NCBI GenBank assembly: GCA_937921695.1
Contig: CAKZTZ010000005.1
Location: 1-64,000, forward strand
Length of the DNA stretch: 64,000 bases
Reading direction: 5' to 3'
Source: an uncultured Sulfolobales archaeon
GTDB lineage: Archaea > Thermoproteota > Thermoprotei_A > Sulfolobales > Acidilobaceae
In this document: positions 37,554 to 47,442 of the stretch, piece after piece
How positions within the stretch are numbered: position 1 is the first letter of the stretch
How the letters are laid out: the number at the start of each line of letters is the position of its first letter
Program-made: the position numbers and the translations under genes
The notes under the pieces: generated by a model
Database searches by the model: none
What the model was told of the DNA's origin: nothing
Seen by the model: the letters and a program-made list of their open reading frames with translations, nothing else

Positions 37554-37853
37554 TTGAGTCTTAAGCTTGAGTTTAGGGAGTTGGGGCTGTGTCCGAGGTG
37601 TTCGGCCCCTTTAGAGTATTCTTATAATCTCTCAGGTCCTGAAGATGGGGGTAGTGTTAGGATTTTTCTAAGTGTGGACTGTGGGGTTTGTGGTTTTAAA
37701 GAGTCTAAGAACATGGTTTTCCCCCTTAACGCTTTATATTCTATAAGGCACATGTTCCACCCTACTGTTAAGATATTCCTAGAGAAGGTTAGGTTAACAG
37801 CTGAGCTTAAGAAGTCTGAAGAGGTTAGACTCGTAGCTGGGGCTCAAGGTTGA
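37554..37853 (+). CDS. zinc-ribbon hypothetical protein
   Basis: CPRCSAPLEYSY...DCGVCGFKE. Confidence 0.6.
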   Translation: MSLKLEFRELGLCPRCSAPLEYSYNLSGPEDGGSVRIFLSVDCGVCGFKESKNMVFPLNALYSIRHMFHPTVKIFLEKVRLTAELKKSEEVRLVAGAQG

Positions 37854-37999
37854 CTAGGTGGCGTCTAGCATGCTCGGAGTGTGGTGGGGAGTGGTTTTTA
37901 GAGGCTAGCTACGACCTCTCCGAGATGAGGAGGCTCTACCACTATTGCAGGTTCTGTCGTAGGAACACTTTTCACGATATTCTAGGTAGGGAAGAGTAG
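37850..37999 (+). CDS. 49-aa zinc-ribbon protein, not in the ORF track
   Basis: TTG start overlapping upstream TGA (ttga): LTRWRLACSECGGEWFLEASYDLSEMRRLYHYCRFCRRNTFHDILGREE. Confidence 0.6.
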   Translation: MTRWRLACSECGGEWFLEASYDLSEMRRLYHYCRFCRRNTFHDILGREE

Positions 38000-38114
38000 G
38001 AGGTTACTTTCTAGCGTTTAAGGTTTAGTTTCAGAGTAGGGGGGGTTTAGGGCTCGTTAAACCCTACAACCTAATTAGCCCTGGGAACCCTACATGTAGC
38101 TGGGGAGTGGGATA

Positions 38115-39074
38115 ATGGGGGAGAAGAAGCCTCTCAAAGACTTGACAGACCTTCCCGGGGTAGGGCCGGCTACAGCCCAGAGGCTTGTAGAAGCTGGATA
38201 CACTACTATAGAGGCTGTAGCTGTAGCTACACCCCACGAGCTATCAGCGGTGGCCAACCTACCTATAACCCAGGCTACGAAGATAATAGAAGCAGCTAGG
38301 GAAGCCCTGGATATTAAGATAAAGACAGCAATAGACCTCAAGAAAGAGAGCTTAGTTAGAAAAAAGATAACAACGGGGAGCAGGAACCTAGACGAGCTCC
38401 TAGGAGGGGGCGTGGAGACTAAAAACATAACAGAGTTCTTCGGAGAATACGGGACGGGGAAAACACAACTCTGCCACCAGCTAGCTGTCAACGTGCAACT
38501 ACCCGAGGATAAAGGGGGCTTAGAAGCTAAAGCCGTCTACATTGACAGCGAAGGAACATTCAGGTGGGAGAGGATTGAGCAGATGGCTCATGGGGTGGGC
38601 TTAGACCCGGACAAGGTCATGGAGAATATTTACTGGGTGAGAGCTATAAACAGCCACCACCAGATGGCTGTAGTAGAGAAGCTATTCGAGCTAATAGCTA
38701 GGGAGAACATAAAACTAATAGTAGTAGACTCCCTCACAGGACACTTCAGAGCGGAATTCCCAGGCAGGGAAAGCCTGGCCATGAGACAACAACTACTCAA
38801 CAAACACTTACACCAGCTAATGAGAATAGCGGAAGTATATAACGTAGCAGTAGTGGTGACAAACCAGGTCATGGCGAGGCCAGACATATTCTTCGGAGAC
38901 CCGACAGCAGCCGTAGGAGGCCATGTAGTAGCCCACGCTCCAGGAGTCAGGGTACAACTGAGGAAAAGCAGGGGAAATAAGAGAATAGCCAGAATAGTGG
39001 ACGCTCCACACCTACCGGAGGGAGAAACCGTATTCGCGATATCCGAGTATGGAGTGAGAGACGCTGAACCCTGA
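38115..39074 (+). CDS. radA: DNA repair and recombination protein RadA
   Basis: [54 protein letters not shown]. Confidence 0.98.
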   Translation: MGEKKPLKDLTDLPGVGPATAQRLVEAGYTTIEAVAVATPHELSAVANLPITQATKIIEAAREALDIKIKTAIDLKKESLVRKKITTGSRNLDELLGGGVETKNITEFFGEYGTGKTQLCHQLAVNVQLPEDKGGLEAKAVYIDSEGTFRWERIEQMAHGVGLDPDKVMENIYWVRAINSHHQMAVVEKLFELIARENIKLIVVDSLTGHFRAEFPGRESLAMRQQLLNKHLHQLMRIAEVYNVAVVVTNQVMARPDIFFGDPTAAVGGHVVAHAPGVRVQLRKSRGNKRIARIVDAPHLPEGETVFAISEYGVRDAEP

Positions 39075-39166
39075 ACGCTGATCTAAGCTCTCCCACACTA
39101 ATGAAACCCAGCTATGGGAATAAGAGGTTTACATATAAGGGTCATAAGCCTAAAAGGTTTAGCTAG

Positions 39167-39844
39167 GTGGATGTTTTGGAGTGGGTTCCAGCGGTTTATG
39201 CTCTGGCTGTTCTAGGTTATGCAGCTTTACTGGATGTTAGGTTTAGGGAGGTGCCTCCACGTTATTGGGTTTTAACTGGGGTTCCTGGGGCTCTTATCTC
39301 TGTTCCAATACATTTGTTAAGCTATGATTTTAAGGTTTTAGCTGTCTATTATCTCGCCTCTATTATTGTTGTCGCCATCGTTTACGTTATGTACAGGTTT
39401 TGCATGATTGGGGGCGCCGATGTCCTGGCTTTGACCCTTATCTCTGTCCTAGCCCCTATAAGGCCGGGGTCTTTTATTCCTTTTATCTATCTAGTTATAC
39501 TTTATTCCGCAATGCCTGCGCTCGCTTACCAGGCTTATTCCGGTTTTAAAATATGCGGCTCCCTTGATATTAAGTGTGTTGCTAGGCTCAAGTATAGGGT
39601 TAAAGCCGGGAAGCTCCTCGGCGGTGAAGAGTTTAAATGGTGGCTTGTAGATGTCGAGGATGGGTGCAGCATTGATGAGGATTTGAAGAGCGCTATCGCT
39701 AAAGCTTCAAAGGGGGACCCTGAAGCTTACATATTAGCTTCTCCAGGCCACCCCTATGTGGCTCACCTCGCTATAGGCTATGCTATAGCCTTAGCACTGG
39801 GGGACCTTCCAGTATTCTGGGTTTTAGGCTTCCTCACAGGTTAG
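39167..39844 (+). CDS. archaeal prepilin/preflagellin peptidase
   Basis: ALLDVRFREVPPRYW, MIGGADVLALTLI (GxxD). Confidence 0.8.
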   Translation: MDVLEWVPAVYALAVLGYAALLDVRFREVPPRYWVLTGVPGALISVPIHLLSYDFKVLAVYYLASIIVVAIVYVMYRFCMIGGADVLALTLISVLAPIRPGSFIPFIYLVILYSAMPALAYQAYSGFKICGSLDIKCVARLKYRVKAGKLLGGEEFKWWLVDVEDGCSIDEDLKSAIAKASKGDPEAYILASPGHPYVAHLAIGYAIALALGDLPVFWVLGFLTG

Positions 39845-39864
39845 GGGGAGGGGTTCTGGGCTCT

Positions 39865-40752
39865 ATTAATGTTGTCTTACTGGGTTATTCGACTGTTGAG
39901 GCTATACCATTATTCCATGTGGCGCCTGGAGGTTCCGCTCTCAGGATCCTCGTTAAGCCTTTGAGGAGTCTCGAGTGTGAAGCTTCTTTTGAAATCTGCG
40001 AGTGGATGAGAGGGCCTGAGGTTTACCCCGGGGTTCCCCTAGATGCTAGTGTGTTAAGGCATACTGTTAAAATGTGGAGGCCGAGTGTTGCTGTGCTCGA
40101 CGGGTTTGAACCCTTGGGAACCATAAGTATAGAGGAGTTCCGGGGAGCTTTGAAAGAAGGTTTAATGGTGGGAGCTAGGATCCACGGGGTGGCTGATTTA
40201 GCTGGGCTTGAAGCTTTAGATTTCTCCGTTACAGAAGACCATTCGAGCTTAACGGGGTTTAGCGAGGCTGGAGGGAGGCTTTTGAAGGCTGTGAGTGTTA
40301 TGGTTAAGGCTGGGGTTCACGTGGAGCACGTAGTGTATTCGGTGGAGCCCGAAGTTGAGAGCCTTAAAGATACTGTGGAGGTCTTAGCTGATCTCGAAGT
40401 GCCCCTCCACGTTTTCATAGAGAATCCTAGAAGCTGGAGTTTAATTAATAGACTCTATGAGAGTTTGAGGGGGAAGTTAAACTATGTCTATGTGCACTCT
40501 GAAGCCTACAGTATCCTCGAAACAAAGTGTCCATCGTGCAGCACAGTAGTCATGGCTAGGAGCCCGGGGATTCTTAAAGCTTCAGCCTTGACTGGAGGCT
40601 TATGCTCCAAGTGCAAGACCCCTATAAAGCTTAAGGGCCCTGTTCTAAATAGAACTCCCGAGAGGATCTCTAGGATAACAGGTGGGAGAACCCTCTGGTA
40701 TAACCCTCTAGTATTTAGAAAACCAGGTGGAACAGAAGGCCGATACTTATAG
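39865..40752 (+). CDS. hypothetical protein (TIM-barrel-like, possibly degenerate radical SAM) with C-terminal zinc ribbon; start uncertain
   Basis: Open frame extends upstream of the GTG at 39919 as INVVLLGYSTVEAIPLFHVAPGG; C-terminal CPSCSTVV...GLCSKCK. Confidence 0.45.
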   Translation: MNVVLLGYSTVEAIPLFHVAPGGSALRILVKPLRSLECEASFEICEWMRGPEVYPGVPLDASVLRHTVKMWRPSVAVLDGFEPLGTISIEEFRGALKEGLMVGARIHGVADLAGLEALDFSVTEDHSSLTGFSEAGGRLLKAVSVMVKAGVHVEHVVYSVEPEVESLKDTVEVLADLEVPLHVFIENPRSWSLINRLYESLRGKLNYVYVHSEAYSILETKCPSCSTVVMARSPGILKASALTGGLCSKCKTPIKLKGPVLNRTPERISRITGGRTLWYNPLVFRKPGGTEGRYL

Positions 40753-40806
40753 TTAAATTTAAAAACTCCGGTTGATAGTCTAGAATGGGCTAAGGGGTGC
40801 AATATA

Positions 40807-41082
40807 TTGAAGTTTTGCCCTAAATGCGGAGGCGTAATGATGCCGGTGAAAAGGGAAGGCGCGCACATAGTTAAATGTACAAGGTGCGGGTATGAAGAAG
40901 CTATCAAGAGAAAAGAGGAAGAAGCATATAAAACAGTTGTTAAAGGAGAGCAGAAAATACTAACGACCAAAGTAGTGTCGAGGAGGAAAGGCTTAGACGT
41001 TAGGAAGGAGGAGGAACTAGAGCAAGCCAAAGACTCTTACTACGAGCTAGTCCTAGACCAAATGGGCGAGTATGGAGAGTAA
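40807..41082 (+). CDS. TFS/RPC10-like protein containing only the N-terminal zinc ribbon
   Basis: KFCPKCGGVMMPVKREGAHIVKCTRCGYEE; no C-terminal TFIIS ribbon. Confidence 0.7.
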   Translation: MKFCPKCGGVMMPVKREGAHIVKCTRCGYEEAIKRKEEEAYKTVVKGEQKILTTKVVSRRKGLDVRKEEELEQAKDSYYELVLDQMGEYGE

Positions 41083-41695
41083 ACAGACCCCCTCCGGGGG
41101 GCTCGAAGTTTTGCGCTCCAACATAAGGTTTCTAGGAAGACACTTGATGCTCAAAGAAGTATACGCTAGCATGCTCCTCAGGGGCGATAAGAAAGCTACA
41201 GTGAGGCTCGGCAGGGTAATCCCAAAATACGGGGAAGTCATAGTCCATAGCGGGGGAAGACCTATATGTAAAGCTAGAATAGTGAAAGTCAGGTATAAGA
41301 AAGCGTCGGAGTTGAACGATGAAGACGCTAGGATAGACGGGTTCGACAGCGTGGAAAAGCTTATAAAAGAGCTCAAAGCCAACTACGGGGATATAAGCCC
41401 TGAAGCCGAAGTAACAATAATAGAGCTCAAAGTCACAAAGAAACTCACAGAACTAGACCGCAGAGACCCATACATGGGCTTAACCCCAGTAGATATAGCC
41501 CGGCTATCCCTTAAATACCTCAAAAACAGCCTAACAGAGAAGGAAGCTAGAATACTCGAAGAGCTCGCGAGAGCCGGAAGCATAAGGAGAACGGCAATAA
41601 GACTATACAAGAACGACGAGGCCCGCATGACTGTAAAGCGCGTCGTAAAGAGGGCGCTCAGAAAACTCCTAGATAAGGGGATCATAGGGGCTTGA
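41072..41695 (+). CDS. ASCH/PUA-like domain protein with C-terminal winged-helix region
   Basis: RFLGRHLMLKEVYASMLLRGDKKATVRLGRV...CKARIVKVRYKKASELNDEDARIDGF. Confidence 0.7.
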   Translation: MESKQTPSGGLEVLRSNIRFLGRHLMLKEVYASMLLRGDKKATVRLGRVIPKYGEVIVHSGGRPICKARIVKVRYKKASELNDEDARIDGFDSVEKLIKELKANYGDISPEAEVTIIELKVTKKLTELDRRDPYMGLTPVDIARLSLKYLKNSLTEKEARILEELARAGSIRRTAIRLYKNDEARMTVKRVVKRALRKLLDKGIIGA

Positions 41696-41872
41696 AGCGC
41701 TCATAGCAGCTTTTAGGAACCTATCTCCGGGGGTTACCTACCTGGAAAGCTAGCTTCACATCCTCATAGTTTATTATGGTTAACGCTTATAGAGATGTTG
41801 ACGCTAAACGCTTAATGGGTGTTAAGCTTATGCGGGCGTGCCTTAAACTCTCAATGGCCTAGGTATGGTTGT

Positions 41873-42430
41873 CTAGAATAGCTTGTCTAGGGTTTTCTTC
41901 ACATCTTCTATTTTAACTTTTAAAGGTTTTCCTTTGCTTTCCCTAGTGGTTTTAGATTCTTCCGCTATTACTTTGATTTTAAGTAGGGATGACGCTAGTT
42001 TTTCAGCTCCAGGGTCTCTACTCTCTACTGTTACTTTTAATGTTGATGTTCCATCTATAGAGTAGACTCTGTTTACAGCTATTATTTTCTGGTTGAATAT
42101 TTTCTCGAGGAGGCCTATCGGGCCTCCAGTGAAATATATGATCTTAACCCTGGCGACCCCCCGGAGCCTAAGAGACCTGGAGACAGCTTCTTCTAAGCCC
42201 TCTACCCGGGGCCCCTCTAGGGCTAAGTAGAGCGTTGAGCCAGCTATGGTTGAAGCCTCGTAGGCTAGGCTACTCTTAGATCCTGTGGAGCGGTAAGCTT
42301 CTAGGAGTGCTTTAAGAACTTTAACCTCCCAATATTCAAGCTGGCCTTTCTCTATTCTAAGCTTGCAGGAGCCGCATAACTTACCGGAGTCTAGGCAGCT
42401 TTCGTGGAGTGGTAGTTTGAGACCAGCCAA
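41873..42430 (-). CDS. archaeal zinc-finger/KH (NusA-like) protein
   Basis: N-terminal CLDSGKLCGSCKLRIEKGQ and C-terminal KH-like region. Confidence 0.5.
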   Translation of the reverse strand: MAGLKLPLHESCLDSGKLCGSCKLRIEKGQLEYWEVKVLKALLEAYRSTGSKSSLAYEASTIAGSTLYLALEGPRVEGLEEAVSRSLRLRGVARVKIIYFTGGPIGLLEKIFNQKIIAVNRVYSIDGTSTLKVTVESRDPGAEKLASSLLKIKVIAEESKTTRESKGKPLKVKIEDVKKTLDKLF

Positions 42431-42584
42431 CTCTTCTTATCCCTTTTACTTAAATGTTTTTCTAGGTTTTAAACTTTCCAGGAGACTTAGTGCTGAGCGT
42501 TTAAACTTCAAATCAGCCTTGGATGTTCTATTGTTTAGAGTATTTAAGCCTGAGATTGAATAGTGTATGATTTAGGGTTTGAGA

Positions 42585-42749
42585 GTGTCTCTCAAGGACC
42601 CGGAGCTGCTGGCAATATTTGAAAGGAGGGTTGTGTTAAAGAAAGTTTGCAGGAAGTGTGGGGCTTTAAACCCCATAAACGCTGTTAAGTGTAGGAGGTG
42701 TAGAAGTAGAGATCTAAGGGTTAAGAAGAGGTTTGCAGGTAAAAAGTGA
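42585..42749 (+). CDS. rpl40e: 50S ribosomal protein L40e, not in the ORF track
   Basis: MSLKDPELLAIFERRVVLKKVCRKCGALNPINAVKCRRCRSRDLRVKKRFAGKK (GTG 42585, alternative in-frame TTG 42579). Confidence 0.9.
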   Translation: MSLKDPELLAIFERRVVLKKVCRKCGALNPINAVKCRRCRSRDLRVKKRFAGKK

Positions 42750-42751
42750 CC

Positions 42752-43483
42752 TTAAACTTTTATCTTAGCCATAGCGTTTAAAGCTATGAGGGCGGAATCT
42801 CTAATAGGGCCTTTCAACTCCTCGTTTACAGCGTGGGCGCCATCCACTAGGTTGTTGCTAACAACTAGTATAGCCCCGGTCTTGACGCCCCTCATATGGC
42901 CTAGGGTGAAGAGGGCTGAACACTCCATCTCCACAGCTAAAACCCCCCTCTCCCCCCATCTCTTCACAAACCCCGGATCTTCGGCGTAGAAAGCGTCACT
43001 AGACACTATGGGGCCTAGGTGGAATTTAGCCCCCCTCGAGGAGGCCTCGTCTACGAGAGCCTTTAAAACATCGAAACTTGGGGCTGCGGGGGTGCAGGCG
43101 GTCTCCCCTATGTACTGGTAGTATAAGCCCCCGGGATAGTGTGCTGCTACAGTAGGTATTACTGTGTCTCCTAGTTTAACCTCAGCTTTTAGAGACCCGC
43201 AAGTTCCAAGCCTCACTATTATCTTAGCCCCTAACATTATGAGCTCCTCTATAACTATGGAAGCTGAGGGGGCTCCAATCCCGTGGGAGGCTATAGTGTA
43301 AGTTTCACCCTTAAAATTGCCAGTGTAAACTCTAAGCCCCCTATGGGCGTTTATAAGCCTCGCATCCTCCAGGAGCCCGGCTAAGTAGTCAACCCTACTA
43401 GGGTCTCCAGACACTATAACCCTGGGAGCTACATCGCCGAGCCTAGCTTCCCTAAGGTGCACTGGGGCCCTCAAAACCCTCAC
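42752..43483 (-). CDS. purine nucleoside/uridine phosphorylase
   Basis: VIVSGDPSRVDYLAGLL, SHGIGAPSASIVIEEL, VRLGTCGSL, AVEMECSALF. Confidence 0.93.
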   Translation of the reverse strand: MRVLRAPVHLREARLGDVAPRVIVSGDPSRVDYLAGLLEDARLINAHRGLRVYTGNFKGETYTIASHGIGAPSASIVIEELIMLGAKIIVRLGTCGSLKAEVKLGDTVIPTVAAHYPGGLYYQYIGETACTPAAPSFDVLKALVDEASSRGAKFHLGPIVSSDAFYAEDPGFVKRWGERGVLAVEMECSALFTLGHMRGVKTGAILVVSNNLVDGAHAVNEELKGPIRDSALIALNAMAKIKV

Positions 43484-43507
43484 CTCTAACTCCAGACTCT
43501 CCAGTGT

Positions 43508-44659
43508 CTAGCGCCTGCTATAAGCTAGCGCTAGGAGAGCTAGGAGCGGGATTAAAGCAGAGGCTACTAGAACATGCTGGGGGCTCATAGCTGCCAGGAA
43601 GCCCCCCATGGGGGCTCCGACCGCTACACCAACTATGTTGAGAACCTGCTGGAGCCCTACGGAGGTGCCCCTAGCCTTAGCGGGGACGTTAGTAACCAGG
43701 ATAGTACTAGACAGTAGAAAGCCTGCCAGTCCTACTCCAAACACTATGAAGCCTAATAATATTGTTTGAGGGTTTAAGACAGCCGCTGGAAGCGTAAACC
43801 CTAGGGTTGACGCCGCTATAGAATATAAGATTACGAGTCTAACCCCCCTCACATCCGAGACTAGCCCGCTCAACACGAGGAAAACAGCAGCCACCAGGGA
43901 AGACCCTGCGACGCCTATGCCTGTTAAAAGCCTGGCCTCCCTCTCCCCCGGCACTACAACTCCAGATATGCTAGTGGCAAGCCCTCCAACTATGATCCCC
44001 AGGGTTATGTATAAGACTAGGATGAGCCATAGGCCCGAAGCTGCCGAGGGGCCGGCTTCTCTAATCCCCTCAACTACCCCTCTAAGCCCTCTCCAGCTCC
44101 TCTCTTCAGGCCTCTCCGGGAGCGTTAAAGCTAGAATGCCAGCTAACAGTATTATTAAAGATATGGCTATTAACGGGATCCTATAGCCTAACATGTATGT
44201 TAGAAACCCGGAGCTAGCGGTCCCCAAAGCTATGGCTAGAGCTACCGGGGCTAGAAGCATGCCCACGCTATAGCCTACTCTTTCACCGCTGATCTCCCTA
44301 GTTCTAGCTATGAAAGCCGGGTAGACGAGGCTCCCACCTATAGCGTGAAGCCCCCTAACAACTAGGAGTTGGGAGCTACTAGCTACTATGGAGTACATGA
44401 ACACGGAGACAGCGTCCCACAAGAGGCCTACTACGAGCATCCTCTTCCTACCCAGCCTATCTACTAGGATCCCAGCCGCTATACTAGCTGGTATAGCTAT
44501 CATGCTGTAGAAGCCTGCTATGAACCCGGCTTCAGCCTTACTAGCTCCCAAGCTTTCAGCGTAAAGCGCTATTATAGGTATCATGAATGAAGTGTCAAGT
44601 ATCCCCGTAAACCCCACAAAAGCCATTATCAGGAGCTCCACTCTGCCAGGCTTAGCCAC
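43508..44659 (-). CDS. MFS transporter
   Basis: 12-TM pattern; GILVDRLGRKRMLVVG. Confidence 0.9.
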   Translation of the reverse strand: MAKPGRVELLIMAFVGFTGILDTSFMIPIIALYAESLGASKAEAGFIAGFYSMIAIPASIAAGILVDRLGRKRMLVVGLLWDAVSVFMYSIVASSSQLLVVRGLHAIGGSLVYPAFIARTREISGERVGYSVGMLLAPVALAIALGTASSGFLTYMLGYRIPLIAISLIILLAGILALTLPERPEERSWRGLRGVVEGIREAGPSAASGLWLILVLYITLGIIVGGLATSISGVVVPGEREARLLTGIGVAGSSLVAAVFLVLSGLVSDVRGVRLVILYSIAASTLGFTLPAAVLNPQTILLGFIVFGVGLAGFLLSSTILVTNVPAKARGTSVGLQQVLNIVGVAVGAPMGGFLAAMSPQHVLVASALIPLLALLALAYSRR

Positions 44660-44993
44660 GCTCCCTCACCATTGAGGCGACAGATAACACTATTATTAGG
44701 GCGAGGAGAGCGAACAAAGGCATGTGCTGTAGGGCCGAGACGTGAAGGGACCCCGTAGATGTTATAATAGCGTCTGAAACCCTGCCAGCGTTAAAAGAAG
44801 ATAAGAGGAGGGAAAGCCATAAAACCCCCCTCAAGGAAGCGTAGAGAGCTATAGAATAAGCCAGGGCCCAGAAGAAGTTCTCAACATAGAGAAATGCAGG
44901 CAGCAAATTCAAATAAATGGCTACAAAGTTAAACCCCAAGTATACAGCTATGGCGAGAGCTAGGGAAACCCTAAGAGCCCTCACGAAATCCAC
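44652..44993 (-). CDS. small multi-TM membrane protein
   Basis: Hydrophobic 113 aa, coupled to MFS gene. Confidence 0.5.
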   Translation of the reverse strand: MDFVRALRVSLALAIAVYLGFNFVAIYLNLLPAFLYVENFFWALAYSIALYASLRGVLWLSLLLSSFNAGRVSDAIITSTGSLHVSALQHMPLFALLALIIVLSVASMVRERG

Positions 44994-45098
44994 TAGAGCA
45001 ACACCTTGAAAAGAAAACCTAACGTAGAAAACCCTAAAACTATCTGTTTAAACCAGTATATACTAGTATTGAATAGGCTAAACTCGACGTCACGCGCA

Positions 45099-45680
45099 TC
45101 ACTCGCTGGCAGGCTCAGGCTCGTAGCCAGTTTTTCTAGAAGCGTTCAAAGCCATCGCGAACAAAGCATCGCCAAGCCTGTTGAGAGCCCTCACTAGGAT
45201 ATCATCTATATTTTCACCTTCAAGCTTTAAGGCTACAAGCCTCCTCTCAGCCCTCCTCACAACAGTTCTAGCAATGTGGAGCGCGGCGACCCCTGGGGGG
45301 CCCCCGGGGAGTATGAATTTCTCTAAAGGCTTATCATAGTATTTATCGGTGATTTCCTCTAACTTTCTAACATCTTCATCTGTGACCTTTAAATTGCCCG
45401 ACGTGACGCTGAACCCTATCCTGAAAATTAGCTTCTGAACCCACCTCAAATCATCCTCATAGCTCGGTGTAACGCTCCTAAGGAGGCTCCTAGCGAGCCC
45501 TATCATAGAGTTAGCCTCGTCTAGGGAACCGTAGAACTCTATGAGGGGGTGGCTTTTAGGCACTCTTAAACCGGGCTTACCATAAGTGTACCCGTTATCG
45601 CCGCTCCTAGTGTAAAGACGGCCCAAACCGTAACGCCCATATTGAATGGGGCTGAAAACTTTAAAAATTAATGGGGCCAT
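45099..45680 (-). CDS. cob(I)alamin adenosyltransferase (PduO type)
   Basis: YTRSGDNGYTYGKPGLRVPKSHPLIEFYGSLDEANSMIGLARS, LPGGPPGVAALHIARTVVRRAERR. Confidence 0.92.
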   Translation of the reverse strand: MAPLIFKVFSPIQYGRYGLGRLYTRSGDNGYTYGKPGLRVPKSHPLIEFYGSLDEANSMIGLARSLLRSVTPSYEDDLRWVQKLIFRIGFSVTSGNLKVTDEDVRKLEEITDKYYDKPLEKFILPGGPPGVAALHIARTVVRRAERRLVALKLEGENIDDILVRALNRLGDALFAMALNASRKTGYEPEPASE

Positions 45681-45732
45681 TAAATGGAAAGCCTGGTAGT
45701 GTAGTTAAAAAGATATTTAATAGGATTTAAGT

Positions 45733-47442
45733 TTAGGGGTGTATGGGGGGTACTGGGCTTAAACCTCTCAAGTAGTAGATTTCTATGAGAGCCCCGGAGT
45801 ATGCTATGATATTTAATATTATCGCGGCCACTATTATTAGGCGGATATTATCTAGTATTGTTGCCGGGCCAGGCTTATGAGGGTTCATTATGACTAGCGT
45901 AGGCTGGGTTAACGGTATTCTCGCCCCGCTAGCCAGAGAGCCGAAGAATTGAACTAGGAATATTAGGCCTCCAAGAGAGAATATAATTGCGCCTATAGCA
46001 GCTATTTGCATTGGTAGGACCCATTCTGGGGGTATGCTCCCCCCATAAGTCACTATGCTAGTCCTCCTCGGGGACCCTGCGAGGCCCGCTGTATAGTAGC
46101 TTATGCTGAAAATCATCATGCCCACGAACCATAATATGGGGACTGCTAGGCTCACGTTTCTAAGTATTACGTTTCTCCCATATAAGTCTCTTATAAGTAA
46201 ATATGTGTAAGCCATGAATGTTAGGACTACAGCTGTGCCTACTGTCGTGTGGAAATGCCCTACAACCCATGCAGTATTGTGGACTACGTTGTTCAACTGG
46301 TAGCTAGCGTTTATAATCCCAGTTATGCCTCCACTACCGAATGTTATTAATGCTAATATGAGCCCGGTGAACACTGGGTCTCTCCAGGGTTGTTTGAATA
46401 GCCAGCCGAAGAGGCCGTCCCCTCCCCCGGCTCTCCCAGCCCTCTCCATGGTAGCTATTATGTTAAAAGCTGTTAGCATACTCGGGGAAGCTACTATAAG
46501 AGTCAGCACTGTCTGAAGATATTTGAAGTAGGGGTTTATCCCAGGGTCTACTAGCTGGTGGTGTAGCCCGACGGGGGTTGAGGCTAGTATGAAGAGCATG
46601 AAAGCTATTTTAGCCATAGTCTCGCTGAATAGGGGCACCCCTAGGGCCTTAGGCACATAATAATACCATATAGTTATAGCTGGCAATAGCCAGAAGTATA
46701 CTAGGGCGTGGCCGAACCACCAGAAGAACAGTCTAGACTCTAAGGCGTCAGCTTCCCAGCCTAGGAGGCTTGCGGGCACATGGTTCTTCAGGACTATGAA
46801 AACTAAAGGTATAGTAGCCATTATCCACACTATGAAGGTAGTCATTATGCCGAAGAAAGTTACCGGGATGGCAACTCCAGGATTAGCCCTCCTCCACTCT
46901 AAATATGAAATGAAAACCCCTGCTGCGAAAACCCAACTACCTAGAATGAGCAGGGCAGCACCAATATAGAATAACGGGCTAGCTACTAGGGGTAAGTAGA
47001 ATGTGTAGAGAACGTTAGCCCACCCAAATATTATGGCTATGGCTGCCAGCGCTGTCCCAATAACCATCATGGCTAGGCTAACGTTTAAAGTTTGAGGCTT
47101 AATGTTAACCCCTAAAACTCTAGGCGTTAAATAAGCTGACACACCTACAATATAGAATGTTGTTAAGACTATGGCTAGGAGGACGCCGTGAGCTGTCAAG
47201 CCCCTATAATATAGTTCACTAGCACCTCCGCCTATACCTAGTCCAGCTAAGTACTCGTAGAGGTTAGGCCAGTAGGGCGTCCTCGATATGACCTGGAGCA
47301 CTCCGAATACTCCTCCGAGGAGGAGAGCTATAAAAGCTACAGCTATAGTTATCCTAGCATACCAGTCTTCCTTAACACTATAAACCCTAGTCTCCAACTC
47401 ACCCACCTCCAGCCATTTGAGCGGAAGACCTCTCAATAACAA
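45733..47442 (-). CDS. heme-copper oxidase subunit I (B/ba3-type)
   Basis: LTAHGVLLAIVLTTF, WWFGHALVYFWLLPAITIWYYYVP, GLHHQLVDP, VVGHFHTTVGTA. Confidence 0.93.
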   Translation of the reverse strand: MLLRGLPLKWLEVGELETRVYSVKEDWYARITIAVAFIALLLGGVFGVLQVISRTPYWPNLYEYLAGLGIGGGASELYYRGLTAHGVLLAIVLTTFYIVGVSAYLTPRVLGVNIKPQTLNVSLAMMVIGTALAAIAIIFGWANVLYTFYLPLVASPLFYIGAALLILGSWVFAAGVFISYLEWRRANPGVAIPVTFFGIMTTFIVWIMATIPLVFIVLKNHVPASLLGWEADALESRLFFWWFGHALVYFWLLPAITIWYYYVPKALGVPLFSETMAKIAFMLFILASTPVGLHHQLVDPGINPYFKYLQTVLTLIVASPSMLTAFNIIATMERAGRAGGGDGLFGWLFKQPWRDPVFTGLILALITFGSGGITGIINASYQLNNVVHNTAWVVGHFHTTVGTAVVLTFMAYTYLLIRDLYGRNVILRNVSLAVPILWFVGMMIFSISYYTAGLAGSPRRTSIVTYGGSIPPEWVLPMQIAAIGAIIFSLGGLIFLVQFFGSLASGARIPLTQPTLVIMNPHKPGPATILDNIRLIIVAAIILNIIAYSGALIEIYYLRGLSPVPPIHP

